DNA of 64,000 nt, taken from assembly GCA_022702545.1 (NCBI GenBank), contig JAHRBC010000004.1, forward strand, positions 2,046,001-2,110,000, read 5' to 3'. Source of the DNA: Phycomyces nitens (taxonomy: Eukaryota; Mucoromycota; Mucoromycetes; Mucorales; Phycomycetaceae). The notes below the pieces were generated by a model, which had not been told where the DNA came from, did not search any database, and saw only the letters and a program-made list of their open reading frames with translations. The position numbers were made by a program, and so were the translations under genes. Below, in pieces: positions 31,303 through 43,087 of the stretch (positions within the stretch are counted from its first letter, which is position 1; each line of letters begins with the position of its first letter).

Positions 31303-31839
31303 ATGGATCCGGTTGAAAGACACCAAAAGACATCTGACAATAAAACACTTAGCCAGTTCGAGATTGAAGAACGAGTCCAGAACTTGTTACCCAGTGAACT
31401 AGTAACCGACTACAAGAGGAACAGGCGTGTACCCCACATACCCGAAGAACAAAGACTTAAGAATACTCCTGCACAAGAAGAAAAGTGGTCCGAACTTGCC
31501 CAACATCTTGCCGCAACACTTACAGGAAAGAATAAACAACCCAAACAAATGACCCCTCCACCGGTTACAGTTACTGCCGAAGCCATTGCAGCAGCCGTGG
31601 CCGAGGCAATGAAAGCCATTACTGCCCAACAAGACTCGCGAGCAGAACGCATAAAGCAACCCAATTGCTTTAGAGGAGAATGCTCTGCCGCAGCAGTAGA
31701 TGGTTGGCTTCGTGCAGTTGAACGTTACACGACCTACTACCATTTTACCCCAACCAGAGCTTGCGAATTCGCAGTCAACCTCCTCCGAGAACGAGCAGAC
31801 ACATGGTGGAGACGCATGGAACTTAAGGACAACCACCCA
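31303..31839 (+). pseudogene. gag: Gag of family B, 5' part
   Basis: Starts at the ATG at 31303 and runs as an open frame to the insertion of E2. It contains a helix-rich N-terminal region and the start of a capsid-like domain (FRGECSAAAVDGWLRAVERY, ADTWWRRMEL). The continuation is at 39185, where one reads TTWESFKLALSGEF. Structural protein of the virus-like particle. Confidence 0.88.
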
Positions 31840-32082
31840 CACTGGGAAAACGGTGGGCTATTCTACTGTGCACAGTTAACTGAGAACGTGGAGAAAGCTG
31901 AAGCAAATTTGCAACTCAACACGTTTTTTTTGTGATCACCTTGAAAATATTGTTTTATTGTATTTAATTGGCTCGGATATAAAGAACAGGAGATAATATT
32001 TTTATACTCTTATAAAACCGTAGCAAATAAAGCATATGTAACACTTGTTTCCTTTTTGTTTAAACTTCAATACACAAATACC

Positions 32083-35000
32083 ATGTCTTCTACTTCCGAT
32101 GTCTACAATGAGAAGTGCTTTTGCCCTAGATGCAGTACAAGCAAGAATGGTTACAGTCTTGTCCAGAAACTGACTGCTCAACGTCATGCAAAGAGAGCAA
32201 GATTAGAGCGTCTTGAAAATTGCGAAAGGGGCAAGTTACTTTTGTAAACACTCTATGAATTGTATCATAATATATTTTACTAGAAATCTCCTCTCAACGC
32301 AATATGATAGATGTTGATTTTGAACGTAAGGATTATTTATTGGCATAGCAACAGAAACTAAATAACTACTATATTCTATATCTGGCTACCTTGTTCCATA
32401 AAGTCGGGTCCTCAGATGTACTTGGTGATCAGGAGAACTCGCCGTTTTTGGAAGCCGATCCTTTTGCCGATCATGGCGAAATTGGTGCTGACAATGAGGC
32501 TAATGCCGATGCTGATGCTGATGCCGATGCCGATGAGAATGAGATGAACGGTGGTGATGATGACGACGAGGGCGATTTGGAAGAGATCGAAGTTGAGGAG
32601 TTGGATGGTGAAGGTCAGTGTTAAATAGAGAAAAAGCCTAAAAAATTGGGTGTTAATATTTTCCATTTTAAAATAGATCCTTTTGCCTCCCCCCAAATGC
32701 CTGAAAACCCAGTGCACAGGTTCATCGCCATTTCTGTTGTCCTGTTTGCATCCCGTTATGTGGTTGACAAGGGCGCCGTTGTCTTGATCGAGTTTGTCAA
32801 CAAGCTCTTGACAATCTATGATCAAGATTTCCAACTGCCCACAAGCCTGCTTGGTCTGCAGCGCATGACAGGATTTTCAGCCATGTCCCAAGGAATAAGG
32901 AAATCTGTTGTGTGCCAGGATTGTCACAAGGTGTACGAGGAAGCTGGGTCTGTTCCCCTTCGGTGTGATTTCCAGAAGCCAGGAGCACGTTCCTCTTGCG
33001 ATTCCCAGTTGATGAAGGTGTCATCATCAGGTGCTTTGGTAGCCAGACGCCAATACAACTACCATTCTGTCAAGCAGGCGTTGAGAGTGTTTTTCCTCCG
33101 CCCAGATTTCGAAGCAAGAATCCGCCATTGGAACAAGGAGCTGAAGGTCGAAGACACGATGTGCGATGTGTACGACGGCGCCATGTGGAAGGAGCTCAAG
33201 GACTCGAATGGTGTTTCTTTCGTCCAAGACCCACGTTCTCTCATGCTGACATTGAACGTTGACTGGTTCCAGCCGTTCGATGGGGTGACCTATTCCTGTG
33301 GTGCGATCTACTTGGCCGTCAACAATCTTCCTAGGGCTGAGCGATTCAAGGCAGAGAACATCATTCTTGTTGGACTTATGCCTGGGCCCAAGGAACCAAA
33401 ATCTGACGAGATCAACCACTATCTCAAGCCGTTGGTGGACGATTTGGAAGAGCTGTACGTTGGTGTGAAGATGCGAACTGCCGAGTGTTCATCAGGTGTT
33501 ACCGTCCGTGCTGCGTTGTTTATGGTGGCGTGCGACATTCCAGCTGCCAGAAAGACGAGTGGGTTTACTTCCCACAACAGCACCCATGCATGCTTCAAGT
33601 GTAGTCGTGGTTTCTCTCGTTTGGACGGAACAAACAGCGTTGACTTTCGTGGCTTCGACTCTGCACAGTGGTCCCTTCGCAGTGGTGTCGAAAATCGGTT
33701 GCATGCTGAGGTGTGGAAGAGTGCCAGTACGCCCTCAGAAAGGCATCAGCTGGAAATCGAAAATGGTGTTCGATGGTCCCAGTTGCATCGCCTTGGATAC
33801 TTTGACGTTGTTCGCTGCATGATCATTGATCCCATGCACAATCTCTTCTTGGGTACGGCCAAGCGAATGGTCGAGAGGTGGATTGATGATGGCCTGATCA
33901 CAGACCGTGATCTTGCTGCCATGCAAAAGACTGCCGAGTCTATGGTTCTGCCGGCCGATTATGCTGTCCTCAAAGGCAAGATCGGAAAAGGCTTTTCCTA
34001 CATGAAAGCAGACGAGTGGAAGTCCTGGGTCCTCGTATACTCTCCAGTCCTGTTGAAAGGTGTGCTCCCTCCTGACAACTTCAACAACTGGATCAGCTTC
34101 GTTGATGCCTGCCGCCTTTTGGTCAAGCCAGCAATCTCGTTTTCCGAGGCAACCGATGCCCACGATTTCCTGGAAACGTTCGGTCGAAGATGTCAGTCCC
34201 TATATCCTGCGAATCTTCTCACTTGTAACATGCACCTACACCTTCATCTTCATACCATTATTCGTGATTTTGGACCAGTGTACGGTTATTGGCTGTTTTC
34301 ATTTGAGAGATACAATGGATTGTTAAAAAACATCAAGACCAACAGACGAGACGGCTTTGAGTCCACCTACATGAAGAACTTTATTAATGATGCATACAAG
34401 GGCGATTATGTATCTTCTGTTCTTCAATGTCCCAGTCAAACCCCCTTCCGCCCCTTTATGTCCAAGCTTACCTCCTCCTCCTATGCCCCATCCTATGCCC
34501 CATCCCATGCCTCCTCCCATGCCTCCTCCTATGCCCCCTCCTATGCCATGTCTCAAGGCCCTTTCCGGTTGAGAGCATTTATGCAAGCCTCTATGAATCC
34601 ACTCTCTATCAAAGGCAACGAACCTCTCCCTCCTTCTGCGTTGCCACTCTCTATGAAACCGTATGAATCAATGAACGACCTTGAATATCCCTATCTCTTG
34701 GAACACTATAAGCTCGTATATGCAAAGCCAGATTTAGTGGATTACCGACATGCCTCATCTTCGCCGTATTTTGTTGACAACCAAATATGCAAGATCGCGT
34801 CTATCGATCTCCTTGGCCAGTCATACAAAGGCAAGAAGGGTACTGTCGGTCATGGTTCTTATGTTCAAGCTCTGTTCTCTGGAAATAACGACGAAAATCC
34901 GACTGCGTACACAGGCGAGATTCAATATATGTTTGTCCATTCCCAGTCTATGCCCCCTATGTCTCATGGCCGACTAAATCGTCATCACAATAAGCAACAT

Positions 35001-35216
35001 GTTTTCGCGTACGTTCGCTGGTTTGTCTTTGATTCCGAGCGTACAAGAGAACATGAAAGTGTTGACATTTGTAGGCCACAATTTTCTCCAGCCAACTACC
35101 ACAGTATTGTGCCTGTACATCGCATTCTGTTAGAAGTAGCACTGGCTGAACATATGACCCAAAATAATGTAAAGAAGATACTGGTTATCCCTTTACCTAA
35201 AAAAATATATGCTTAA
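32083..35216 (+). CDS. Tnp2/Plavaka-type transposase, E2 (intact)
   Basis: Exon 1 from the ATG at 32083 encodes a Cys finger (CFCPRCSTSKNGY ... RHAKRAR). Its donor may be a GC type (GGG/GCAAGT). Short exon near 32307-32325; acidic exon about 32402-32606 (Asp/Glu/Ala run); main exon 32677-35216, about 845 codons without a stop. Core motifs: LMLTLNVDWFQPFDGVTY, VNNLPRAERFKAEN, GLMPGPKEP, SHNSTHACFKC, IDPMHNLFLGTAKRM, GYWLFSFERYNG, and C-terminal ILVIPLPKKIYA. Proposed DDE catalytic residues are Asp in NVDWF, Asp in IDPMHN and Glu in FERYNG (inferred). A tandem minisatellite (SYAPSYAPSHAS-type) at 34470-34555 lies between core and C-terminal domain. Confidence 0.93.
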
Positions 35217-35361
35217 GTTTTAATAAAATATGTCTTTACTCATTTTTAAACAAGATTGCATACCAGAATAAAATAAACAAGTATAGGATTTGAATGAGTC
35301 TTTAGGATTGAGTGCATGAGAGGAGCAAAGATGAGGTTTTTTTATTTTTTTTTTAATTTTT

Positions 35362-36571
35362 TTAATTTCTAACGGCCCATTCAGGTGGGGGAGGGACCAT
35401 TCCCTCTGGGACTGCTACTTCGTCGACGCGGCCAAACTTTCGACGAAGCATCTGACGATGTCTTGTTCCCAAGCCGGCAAGCACGTAGTCATCGACGAGT
35501 TCAAGGAAATGATTGAACTAAAATATTCATTAGTATTCTATAAAAATAATAAACAATATTCTTTGCGAATTTATTTACCTCGTCGCTTCGCCAGCTTGGG
35601 CGCGCAGTGAGGATGCGACGCCCGAACGAAGCATCGCTCCCTCATCGTCAGACTCACCCTCAGACATTGCTGCCTTTTGGATGAGATTGCTGCAGTCCCG
35701 GTCCATTTCTTGGTCAATCGCTGCCTTGTTATTGGAGTATGCCTCCCGGCGGTGAGTGAGATGCTGATGAAATATATGATTGTCAATTGAGTTAATAGGA
35801 ATCCTTTTCATAATAAAAATAATAACTCACGTCCGCCTGACGGCCATTTCTTCTTGAGCGAGCATTCGCTTCTGCTCGCTTCTCAAAAGACTTCTTCTCC
35901 TGAGTCCGCCTTCCATTGAAGTTGGTGTATATATACCGGCGGAGGTCAGGGTACCTCAACCCAGACTCGAGAAACCTTGGCTGGAGATAGGCCATTATCT
36001 CGAGTACCAACTCTTTGTTGGGACTCTCGTTAAAGGCCACGTCCGTTCTCCAGCTAGGCTTTCGGTTGTTAGCCTCAACCAAGTCTGGGTTGTTGGACCT
36101 GAAGTTTTGGGTCTTCAGGTAGCGTCTGATGAAGCCCTAATATATTTTTAGAAGGTATTAGACTAGCAATATATTTCAATAGTATATACTCACATACGCG
36201 CGGTTGGTTTCCTGCATTTGAGGAGCTTCAAACGCAGCAAGTGCAACCACAGTGGGGGAGAGAGGAGCAGCAGCAACGGGAGCAGCAACAATGAGGGCAG
36301 CAACAATGGGGGCAGCAGCAACGGAAGCAGCAGCAACGGGGGCAGAAGAAGTTGCCCCAGGGACATTTCCAAAACCATCCAAGATGGCAATGGTACTGGC
36401 ACCATCTTGGATGATAACACCAAGCCTGGTGTCCATAGTGGCTAGCCTGGTGCCAACAGAACGCACCTCTCCAGTCACATTGGACAAACCAGCCTCCACA
36501 CTGGTCAATCTGTCCATTAATTCCCTGAACTCGTCGGTTGTTCGAGGAGCAATTGCACGTCTGTTTGCCAT
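35362..36571 (-). CDS. Plavaka-type element accessory protein, E2 (intact)
   Basis: Four exons: 36571-36194, 36136-35831, 35763-35579, 35517-35362, all with GT-AG introns of 57-67 bp. Exon 1: coiled-coil-like (LTSVEAGLSNVTGEVRS) then an Ala/Pro-rich repeat. Exon 2: RYLKTQNFRSNNPD, VEANNRKPSWRTDVAFNESP and a basic tail. Exon 3: AAMSEGESDDE and WRSDE-type end. Exon 4 ends PPEWAVRN. About 340 residues and uninterrupted. It converges on the transposase gene with about 145 bp between stops. Family unknown to me; conservation over six elements argues that it is needed for transposition. Confidence 0.85.
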
Positions 36572-36985
36572 AATCTACAAAATATCAAATAATAATTTTC
36601 AATTGTTAATTGTCTTTATTTCATGGGATCTCATATAAAATATGTAATGTCTTATACATACAATTGATATTTGTTTTATTGAAAGGTTTTGGGAAGCAGA
36701 AGGGTGTGTTGTGTGTGAACAGGCCTTTGAGAATATAAAATACAGAGTATTTATAAAAAAGGAGTTTGATGAGCGGATCCAAACACTTCTTGTACACACT
36801 AATGAATGGCTCCATTTGTTTTTAGATTCTATCCATTACACCTATTCTGTCTCTGTTTCAAATTATATATCCTTGTATTCTTTTCTTTTTGCTCTTTTTT
36901 CCTTTCCCTCGTTTCCTATATCCGGGCCCATTTTTTCTTTCTTTTTTACACCTCTTTACACTAAAAAATCGGCGGCTTCTTTATA

Positions 36986-38656
36986 AACATGCGCTCATTC
37001 CAATACATCCTGCCTGCATTGCTCATCCAAACAATCTGTGGTCAGTTGAATGTGCCTTTAGCATCTCGCAAATTATCCTGACTCTCTTTTTTTTATTTTA
37101 TAGACCTCCTCAACTCACACAGCTTTATTATATGGTTCAATCATCAATATTGGGCTAAAAAAATCTTTTTGTGTCAAACGATTTTCTATTCTAACATTGC
37201 TTATTTTATTGTAGACCACACCACCAATCACCCCATCTACCTCTTCCTTCATGTACGATTGTAATCATAATGGTAATATCTTTTTTTGGTCTTTATATTT
37301 TTTATAATATTATTCTGATCCTCTCTTTTTATCTTATAGCCTTCCGCCACTCACACAGTCTATTATATTGGTATCGTCATCAGTGTCATGGTAAAAAGAA
37401 CCTTTTGGTGTCAAACTTTTTTGTCCAACGTTGTTTATTCTACTTGGGTCACCCCCATCACACCCTGTCCATCTCTTCCATCATCTACAACTTGTTATCA
37501 TAATGGTAATGCCATTTCTTGGTCTATACTTTTCTATAATATTATTGTTATTCTCTCTTTTTATTTTATAGACATATTCCGTTCACACGCCTATTATATG
37601 GTATGGTCATCAGTGGCATGGTAAAAAATCGTGTCAAATAATTTTCCCCTTTAACGTTTCTTATTCTACTGTAGACCGCCGCCATCAATCACCCCATCTG
37701 GCTTCCCCATCATCCTCAACTGTTATCATAATGGTAATGCTGTCTCTTAGTCTTTATACTTTCCATAACACTATTCTGATTCTCTCTTTTTATCTTATAG
37801 ACCTCCTCTACTCAAACGGTCTATTATATGGTATCGTCATTGGTGGCTTGGTAAAAAATATTTTCGTGTCAAACTATTTTATCCTCTAACGTTTCTTATT
37901 CTACTATAGACCGCCGCCATCAATCACCCCATCTGGCTTCCCCATCATCCTCAACTGTTATCATAATGGTAATGCTGTCTCTTAGTCTTTATACTTTCCA
38001 TAACACTATTCTGATTCTCTCTTTTTATCTTATAGACCTCCTCTACTCAAACGGTCTATTATATGGTATCGTCATTGGTGGCTTGGTAAAAACTCTTCGT
38101 GTCAAACTATTTTCTCCTTTAACGTTTCTTATTCTACTATAGACCGCCGCCATCACTGTCCACCCCATCTGGCCCCTTCATCATCTACGACTGGTTATCA
38201 TAATGGTAATGCCTTTTCTTGGTCTTTATCTCTTTCCATAATATTATTCTGGCTATTTACTAATATTGTTCTATACTCTTAATAAGAATCTATTGTTGGT
38301 CATCACGTAACATCCCTCTACTTAATTGTCAACTCTGTTTCTGGTATGTAAATCGATTATTCTATTACCCAATTCACCCATACTAATTTACTTTACCCCA
38401 TCTCTAGTCAATCTAATCATACAAGATGCCATGCCATGCCGCACAACTCAGCCCCACTTTGTCCGTTCTTATCCATCCCTTACAATGTAAGTATAAAATA
38501 CCTCGCATCTTGAACAACACCCGCACTCTTGAATATATGTCACTAATATAACTTTTATTGTATTAGAATACTGTCGCAACCACCCAAATCGCCGTCGGTC
38601 CCTATTTTCAGGTATTGTTCAGTAGTGAAGCACCCGATCCAAGTAGTATCAAGTAG
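36986..38656 (+). CDS. Outer-arm micro-exon gene (orf3) of E2
   Basis: A candidate start at 36986 gives MRSFQYILPALLIQTICG, a signal-peptide-like segment, before a GTCAGT donor. A series of exons of about 50-63 nt follows. The last exons are about 38341-38490 and 38567-38656. The C-terminal frame reads MPHNSAPLCPFLSIPYN, NTVATTQIAVGPYFQ, then a tail to DPSSIK and TAG at 38654. Divergent from the accessory gene, with conserved TTTATAAA and TACACTAAA-type promoter blocks between them. The middle exons are amplified fivefold, and their phases do not all fit a single frame, so splicing of the middle is unresolved. Confidence 0.5.
37095..38215 (+). repeat. Five tandem exon-intron units, period about 233 bp
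   Basis: Exon-like pairs begin near 37102/37216, 37340/37445, 37570/37675, 37800/37911 and 38033/38140. Each exon is bounded by TATAG acceptors and GTAA donors. Units four and five are almost identical, hence recent duplication. E1 has two such units, E3 and E5 one. Confidence 0.8.
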
Positions 38657-39184
38657 GCCAGTAGAAGCGGCAAGGATAAACAGTAATAGTATTAGAGCTT
38701 GTGTACAGAACCATTCTATTCTTTCCAATAAACACAAATATAAACCATAAACCTAATAAGTACGGGGTATAAAACAATGGGGGGGATCATTCTATGCTTG
38801 ATTGCACAGTAATAGTATTCGATGATTGGTTAATTGCTTGAGGATATCCTTGATACCATGGAGAAAGCCAGCTTCTCCCCAACTTTATTTGCTGTGTGTA
38901 ATCGTCTTTTCAATTTATAAACACATAATCTATTACACTAAAAACATAGTTTTAAGCACAAAAATCTGGTAAACACCAAAAATCTATATGCAGAAAAAGC
39001 TAACGAACCCTACTCTCCCAAACGTTTTCAACTTTGCACCTGTATGAGATTCGACTTTGAGCCCAGGAGAAACCTTGCTTACTCCCATACTCGTAGTATT
39101 CTGTTCTCCCCTGAAAACCTAAACTTTTCCCCTATTTATTTCTGGTTATATACATGGTTTTACCCCACAGTTTTTGCAGTGCCA

Positions 39185-39744
39185 ACTACTTGGGAAAGCT
39201 TCAAACTTGCCCTGTCTGGAGAATTCCGCCCGGTCTACTCTCTTCAAACTGCCCGTGATCGTCTTGCCAGCTGTACCAAACTGGGTCCGTGGCAGAATAC
39301 ATTGATGCCTTCCAGGATATACAATTGGAACTGCCCGGAATGAATGGCGAGGAAGCATTGGACAAGTTTGTCCGCGGACTACATCCAAGTGTTCATGGAA
39401 ATGTTCTTGCTGCTCGACCTGTTGATGTGGACGATGCTTGTAACATAGCACTAGCATATGCCAGTGGACTACAGATTGGACGCCAAGATTACTACGCACC
39501 AATGCCACAGCCACAGCAATACCAGCCACAGTACCAACAGCCGTACCAGCAACAATATGCACAGTACCCCGGACCCGAGCCCATGGAGTTGGATGCAATA
39601 AATGGACGCTGCAATGGATACCAACCTCGTCAGGCGCCCAATCGATCTACGGCAACATGCCACTGGTGTGGAAAGACGGGACATATCAAGCGAAACTGCC
39701 GTCAACGCCTAGCTGTGATCAAGCAACTGGATGAAGAACACTGA
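39185..39744 (+). pseudogene. gag: Gag of family B, 3' part
   Basis: Continues gag after E2: capsid-like segment FRPVYSLQTARDRLASC, then a 1-nt shift near 39286 moves the homologous frame to AEYIDAFQDIQLELPGMNG and HPSVHGNVLAARPVDV. A Gln/Pro/Tyr-rich stretch and a CCHC knuckle CHWCGKTGHIKRNC precede the stop at 39742-39744. Confidence 0.87.
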
Positions 39745-39788
39745 AAAAAGCAGGATTTTCGCAAAACACAACCGTAACGGGAGGTCGG

Positions 39789-41394
39789 TTGTGTACAATG
39801 GAAGAAAATTCCTCCCCACAGGCCAGTATTAATAATGAGCCTATTGAACAATTGAATAATAAAGACACTTTTGACCAGTACAAAAATGTTATCAATAAGA
39901 AACCTAAGACAATCACTGAGGAGATCTGTGATCCCTGTCTCACAGCTGACCAAACCTTCTTGGAAGATCTTCATGCCGCTGTAGATACTGACTTGCCATT
40001 ATACGCTGCTACACTCAACGGACAACAAATCCTGGTTCTTATTGACAGTGGTGCCAGTGCCAACTATGTGTCACCACAGATCGTCCACTTGGCAACACAT
40101 GTGACATCAATTCCTGGCCGATCTGTTGAAACTGCTGGTGGACACAGTATTCGAATTAATCAAAAAGCTACACTTCCTCTATCCCTTAATGGTTATGCAG
40201 ATACTGTCGACGCTTTTGTGTTCCCTACAAAATTTGACTTGATTCTTGGACGCACCTGGTTGCAGCAAGCGAAACCAATTCCTGATTGGCACCATGATCA
40301 TTGGATTCTCCGTAAAGATGGTCAAGAAATTGTCCTACGCCCACATAGAACTCGTCCGATGAAACCACACCTTGCCTACCTCATCTCGGCAAAGCAAGTC
40401 CAGAAACTGTCTAGGAGGGAGGAGGCTGAATGTTTCTTGTTGCACATAAAATCACCAAAAGAAACAACCAATGATGAACAGTGGATGAAGTTGGTCAAGG
40501 AGTTCGACGACGTTTTTCAGGACGGTTTGCCCGGTTTACCCCCAAACCGTGATGTTCAGCATGTTATAAATACCGGAGATGCCTACCCTGTCAACAAACC
40601 ACCCTTCAAGATGAGCCCCAGAGAACTCGACGAACTCAAGAAACAATTAAAGGAACTCCTAGACCTAGGTCTTATCCGTCCTAGCTCGTCTCCATGGGGT
40701 GCTCCAATATTGTTTGTAAAGAAGAAGAATGGCGAAATGCGTATGTGTGTTGACTACCGTGCCCTGAACAAGGTCACCGTACGAAACAATCACCCACTGC
40801 CCCGCATTGACGAATGTTTAGAACGACTACATGGAGCCAATCACCTCACTAGTCTAGACCTAAGAAGCGGTTACCACCAAGTGAAGATTCAAGAATCAGA
40901 TGTGCCCAAGACAGCATTCAACACCCGATATGGTCAATATGAGTTCCTGGTCCTTCCTTTCGGTCTCACTAATGCTCCACCAACTTTCCAGCATCTCATG
41001 AACAAAGTTCTAGGAGATTGCTTGGATAAGTTTGCGCTGGTTTACTTGGACGATATCTTAATTTTCAGCAAGACCCCTACCGAGCATGAGGAACATGTGC
41101 GACATGTACTCAACCAACTACGTGAAGCCAAACTAATTGCCAATTTCAAGAAATGTGAATTCAATAAGAAGGAACTAACTTTCCTTGGGTTTAATGTATC
41201 GGCTCAAGGTATCCTCCCGTCGCCTGATAAAGTGAAGACAGTACAAGAATGGACGCCACCCACCAATGTACAAGAAGTCCGCCAGTTCATTGGTCTAGCA
41301 CAACATTACCGACGATTCATCCCTGGATTTGCAGGAATTGCCTCACCACTAACCGACTTAACCAAAGGCACAGGACCAAAAAGGCGCCCAGTTC
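39789..41394 (+). pseudogene. pol: Pol of family B: protease and reverse transcriptase, interrupted by E3
   Basis: Protease active site LIDSGASANYV near residue 90. Reverse transcriptase with FDDVFQDGLPGLPPNRD, MRMCVDYRALNKVT, LTSLDLRSGYHQV, LPFGLTNAPPTF and catalytic YLDDILIFSKT. Ends in the connection domain at TKGTGPKRRPV, where E3 is inserted. A first ATG is at 39798; expression is more likely as Gag-Pol. More typical of the main Ty3/gypsy lineage than family A (YLDD versus FIDD). Confidence 0.92.
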
Positions 41395-41914
41395 ACTGCA
41401 AAAAATAAAGAAATTCCAATAACGTAAAAGTGGCAATACTGTACTATAAAGCGATGTTTTAACATAGGGTGGTTTTTTTTCCGACTATGAGACAAGCTAC
41501 CTTGTCAGCTATCTCGTTGACGTGCTATCTAGTAGTGGATTTTTGAAATAATGTGCCGCAGGTGAGGGCTGTTAGCACTTTCGGTGTACTGATCTGATCT
41601 GGAAAAACAAAAAGAAATATTTAAAAGTACGGTTCTATTTTGGTGCCGTATTTATGGACCTGGAAATATTGGGAGAATCATATATTCATGAAAATACATG
41701 GTCGTGTATTTGTCAAAAATATTGAGCATACTCTTCATGAAAGCCAATTAAATGAATGGATTGAAAGCTTCTTTATTCTTCTTCACCAGTAATATATCAC
41801 CCATTATTTGATTTCCCATTTATAATTGATTGGTAATGTTTTACGTTTTTATTTTTATTAGAAAGAATAGAATGTTTCTAGGTTTAGGGTCTACTATTAC
41901 GCCTATTCCTATGC

Positions 41915-42616
41915 CTAGCCGTTTCTACCCGGTTGCTTGCTGCTATTTGGATGGAATATTTTTCTACATAAAAAATACCTGCAAAAATATGAATATCCAG
42001 TGATTTTTTGGGCTGCGGGAGTGTTCTGTAAAAGATAAAGAAGTGTTAATGATGTGGGGTACAAAGAGGAAATTTTTGTGTGACAAAAGATACTTACATT
42101 GCAAGAGATGGGCAAGAGTGGGCAAAGGGGACTTGAATTGTAAGGCTGGATGGGCTGTGTGGCGGGTTTTACTATAAAAAAGGGAATAAAAATTAATATG
42201 GGTGAACAGAGTGATGATATATTTAATTTACATACCAGGAGTCAAATGGGTTATCAAAGTAGGGGGCATGGTGTGCAAAGGAAGCCCAAGTGAGTCTATA
42301 AAACACATAATAATAATTATTAATAAATAGTCTGAATAATATTTTAGATAAGTAAAAAGAGATTTATAAAGAATATTACCTTTATGATTACAATCACAAA
42401 TGATGGAGGAGGCCAATGGCGTGAATAGAAAGGGCAGTCTACAATGGAATAGAGTCAGAGAAGGAACAAGTATGATTGAAAAGAAAAATTTTACCTGGTG
42501 CTGATGGCATCCTTACATAAGTTGTTTGGCCAATCTAAGAGAGAAAGTGAAAATAATTTTTATCATGATGACGGGACCAGTGAATGCGGCCAGTGAGTAT
42601 TTGTCTAGATGGCCAT
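41915..42616 (-). CDS. Outer-arm micro-exon gene (orf3) of E3
   Basis: Five exons join into one open frame: pieces begin WPNNLCKDAIST, then LPFLFTPLASSIICDCNHK, then SLGLPLHTMPPTLITHLTP, then KPATQPIQPYNSSPLC, then NTPAAQKITGYSYFCRY, ending at the TAG at 41915-41917. All junctions have GTAA/GTATG donors and TAG/CAG acceptors. The alternating Cys residues and PYNSSPLCP ... NNT segment correspond to MPHNSAPLCP ... NNT in E1, E2 and E5. The start exon was not identified (alignment points near 42616). The unbroken frame across five exons is the best evidence that this gene is real. Function unknown. Confidence 0.6.
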
Positions 42617-43087
42617 TGTGGAAAGGATGAGTTGGAATGGGAGCGCACATCTATGAAAAAGAGGTTAATTTGTGTGTATAAAGAGGTATAAAAAATGTCT
42701 TACCAGAGAAAGGCGCTGATATTAAAAAGCAAACAAAAGGAAAAATAAAGGGAACCAAAGAAAAAGGAGAGAGTCTGAAAATTTTTTCACCTTTGAAACA
42801 TGCTGCGGAAGGTGTAATGGATTGAGCCCAAAAACAATATCAAGGCCGATTTGCATCTCAGTGCTTCAAGACAATGGATGAACATCTTTATAGTCATTCA
42901 AAATGCCTATATATAAAGGCCTTTTGATAGTATTCAACCTCTCTTACCTTTACACCAACCCACACACACACACACTTACTTACTCACTCACCCAAACAGT
43001 TTTTGTATGTATATTATATTTATTTTTATTTCAATTGAACAAAAACTAATAATTATAATCGAAATATACTTTACCATATTCTAGAAA

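Larger units (their letters stand above)
31840..39181. mobile_element. Plavaka-type DNA transposon E2 (intact genes)
   Basis: 7342 bp. Ends CACTGGGAAAACGGTGGGC and, inverted, CACTGCAAAAACTGTGGGG. Target duplication CCA (31837-31839, 39182-39184). Gene order: transposase (plus), accessory gene (minus, convergent), micro-exon gene (plus, toward the right end). The left subterminal region has GCAAATTTGCAACTCAACAC, shared with the transposase-side end of E1. This is the only copy in the window whose transposase and accessory genes are both uninterrupted, so it is the best candidate for an autonomous source. The right arm 38657-39181 has no gene. Confidence 0.93.

Noticed and set aside
34323..34586. 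Gly-rich open frame opposite the E2 transposase
   Set aside because: Antisense of the short tandem repeat at 34470-34555.
36218..36638. Open frames opposite the E2 accessory gene
   Set aside because: Shadows of its Ala/Pro-rich first exon.
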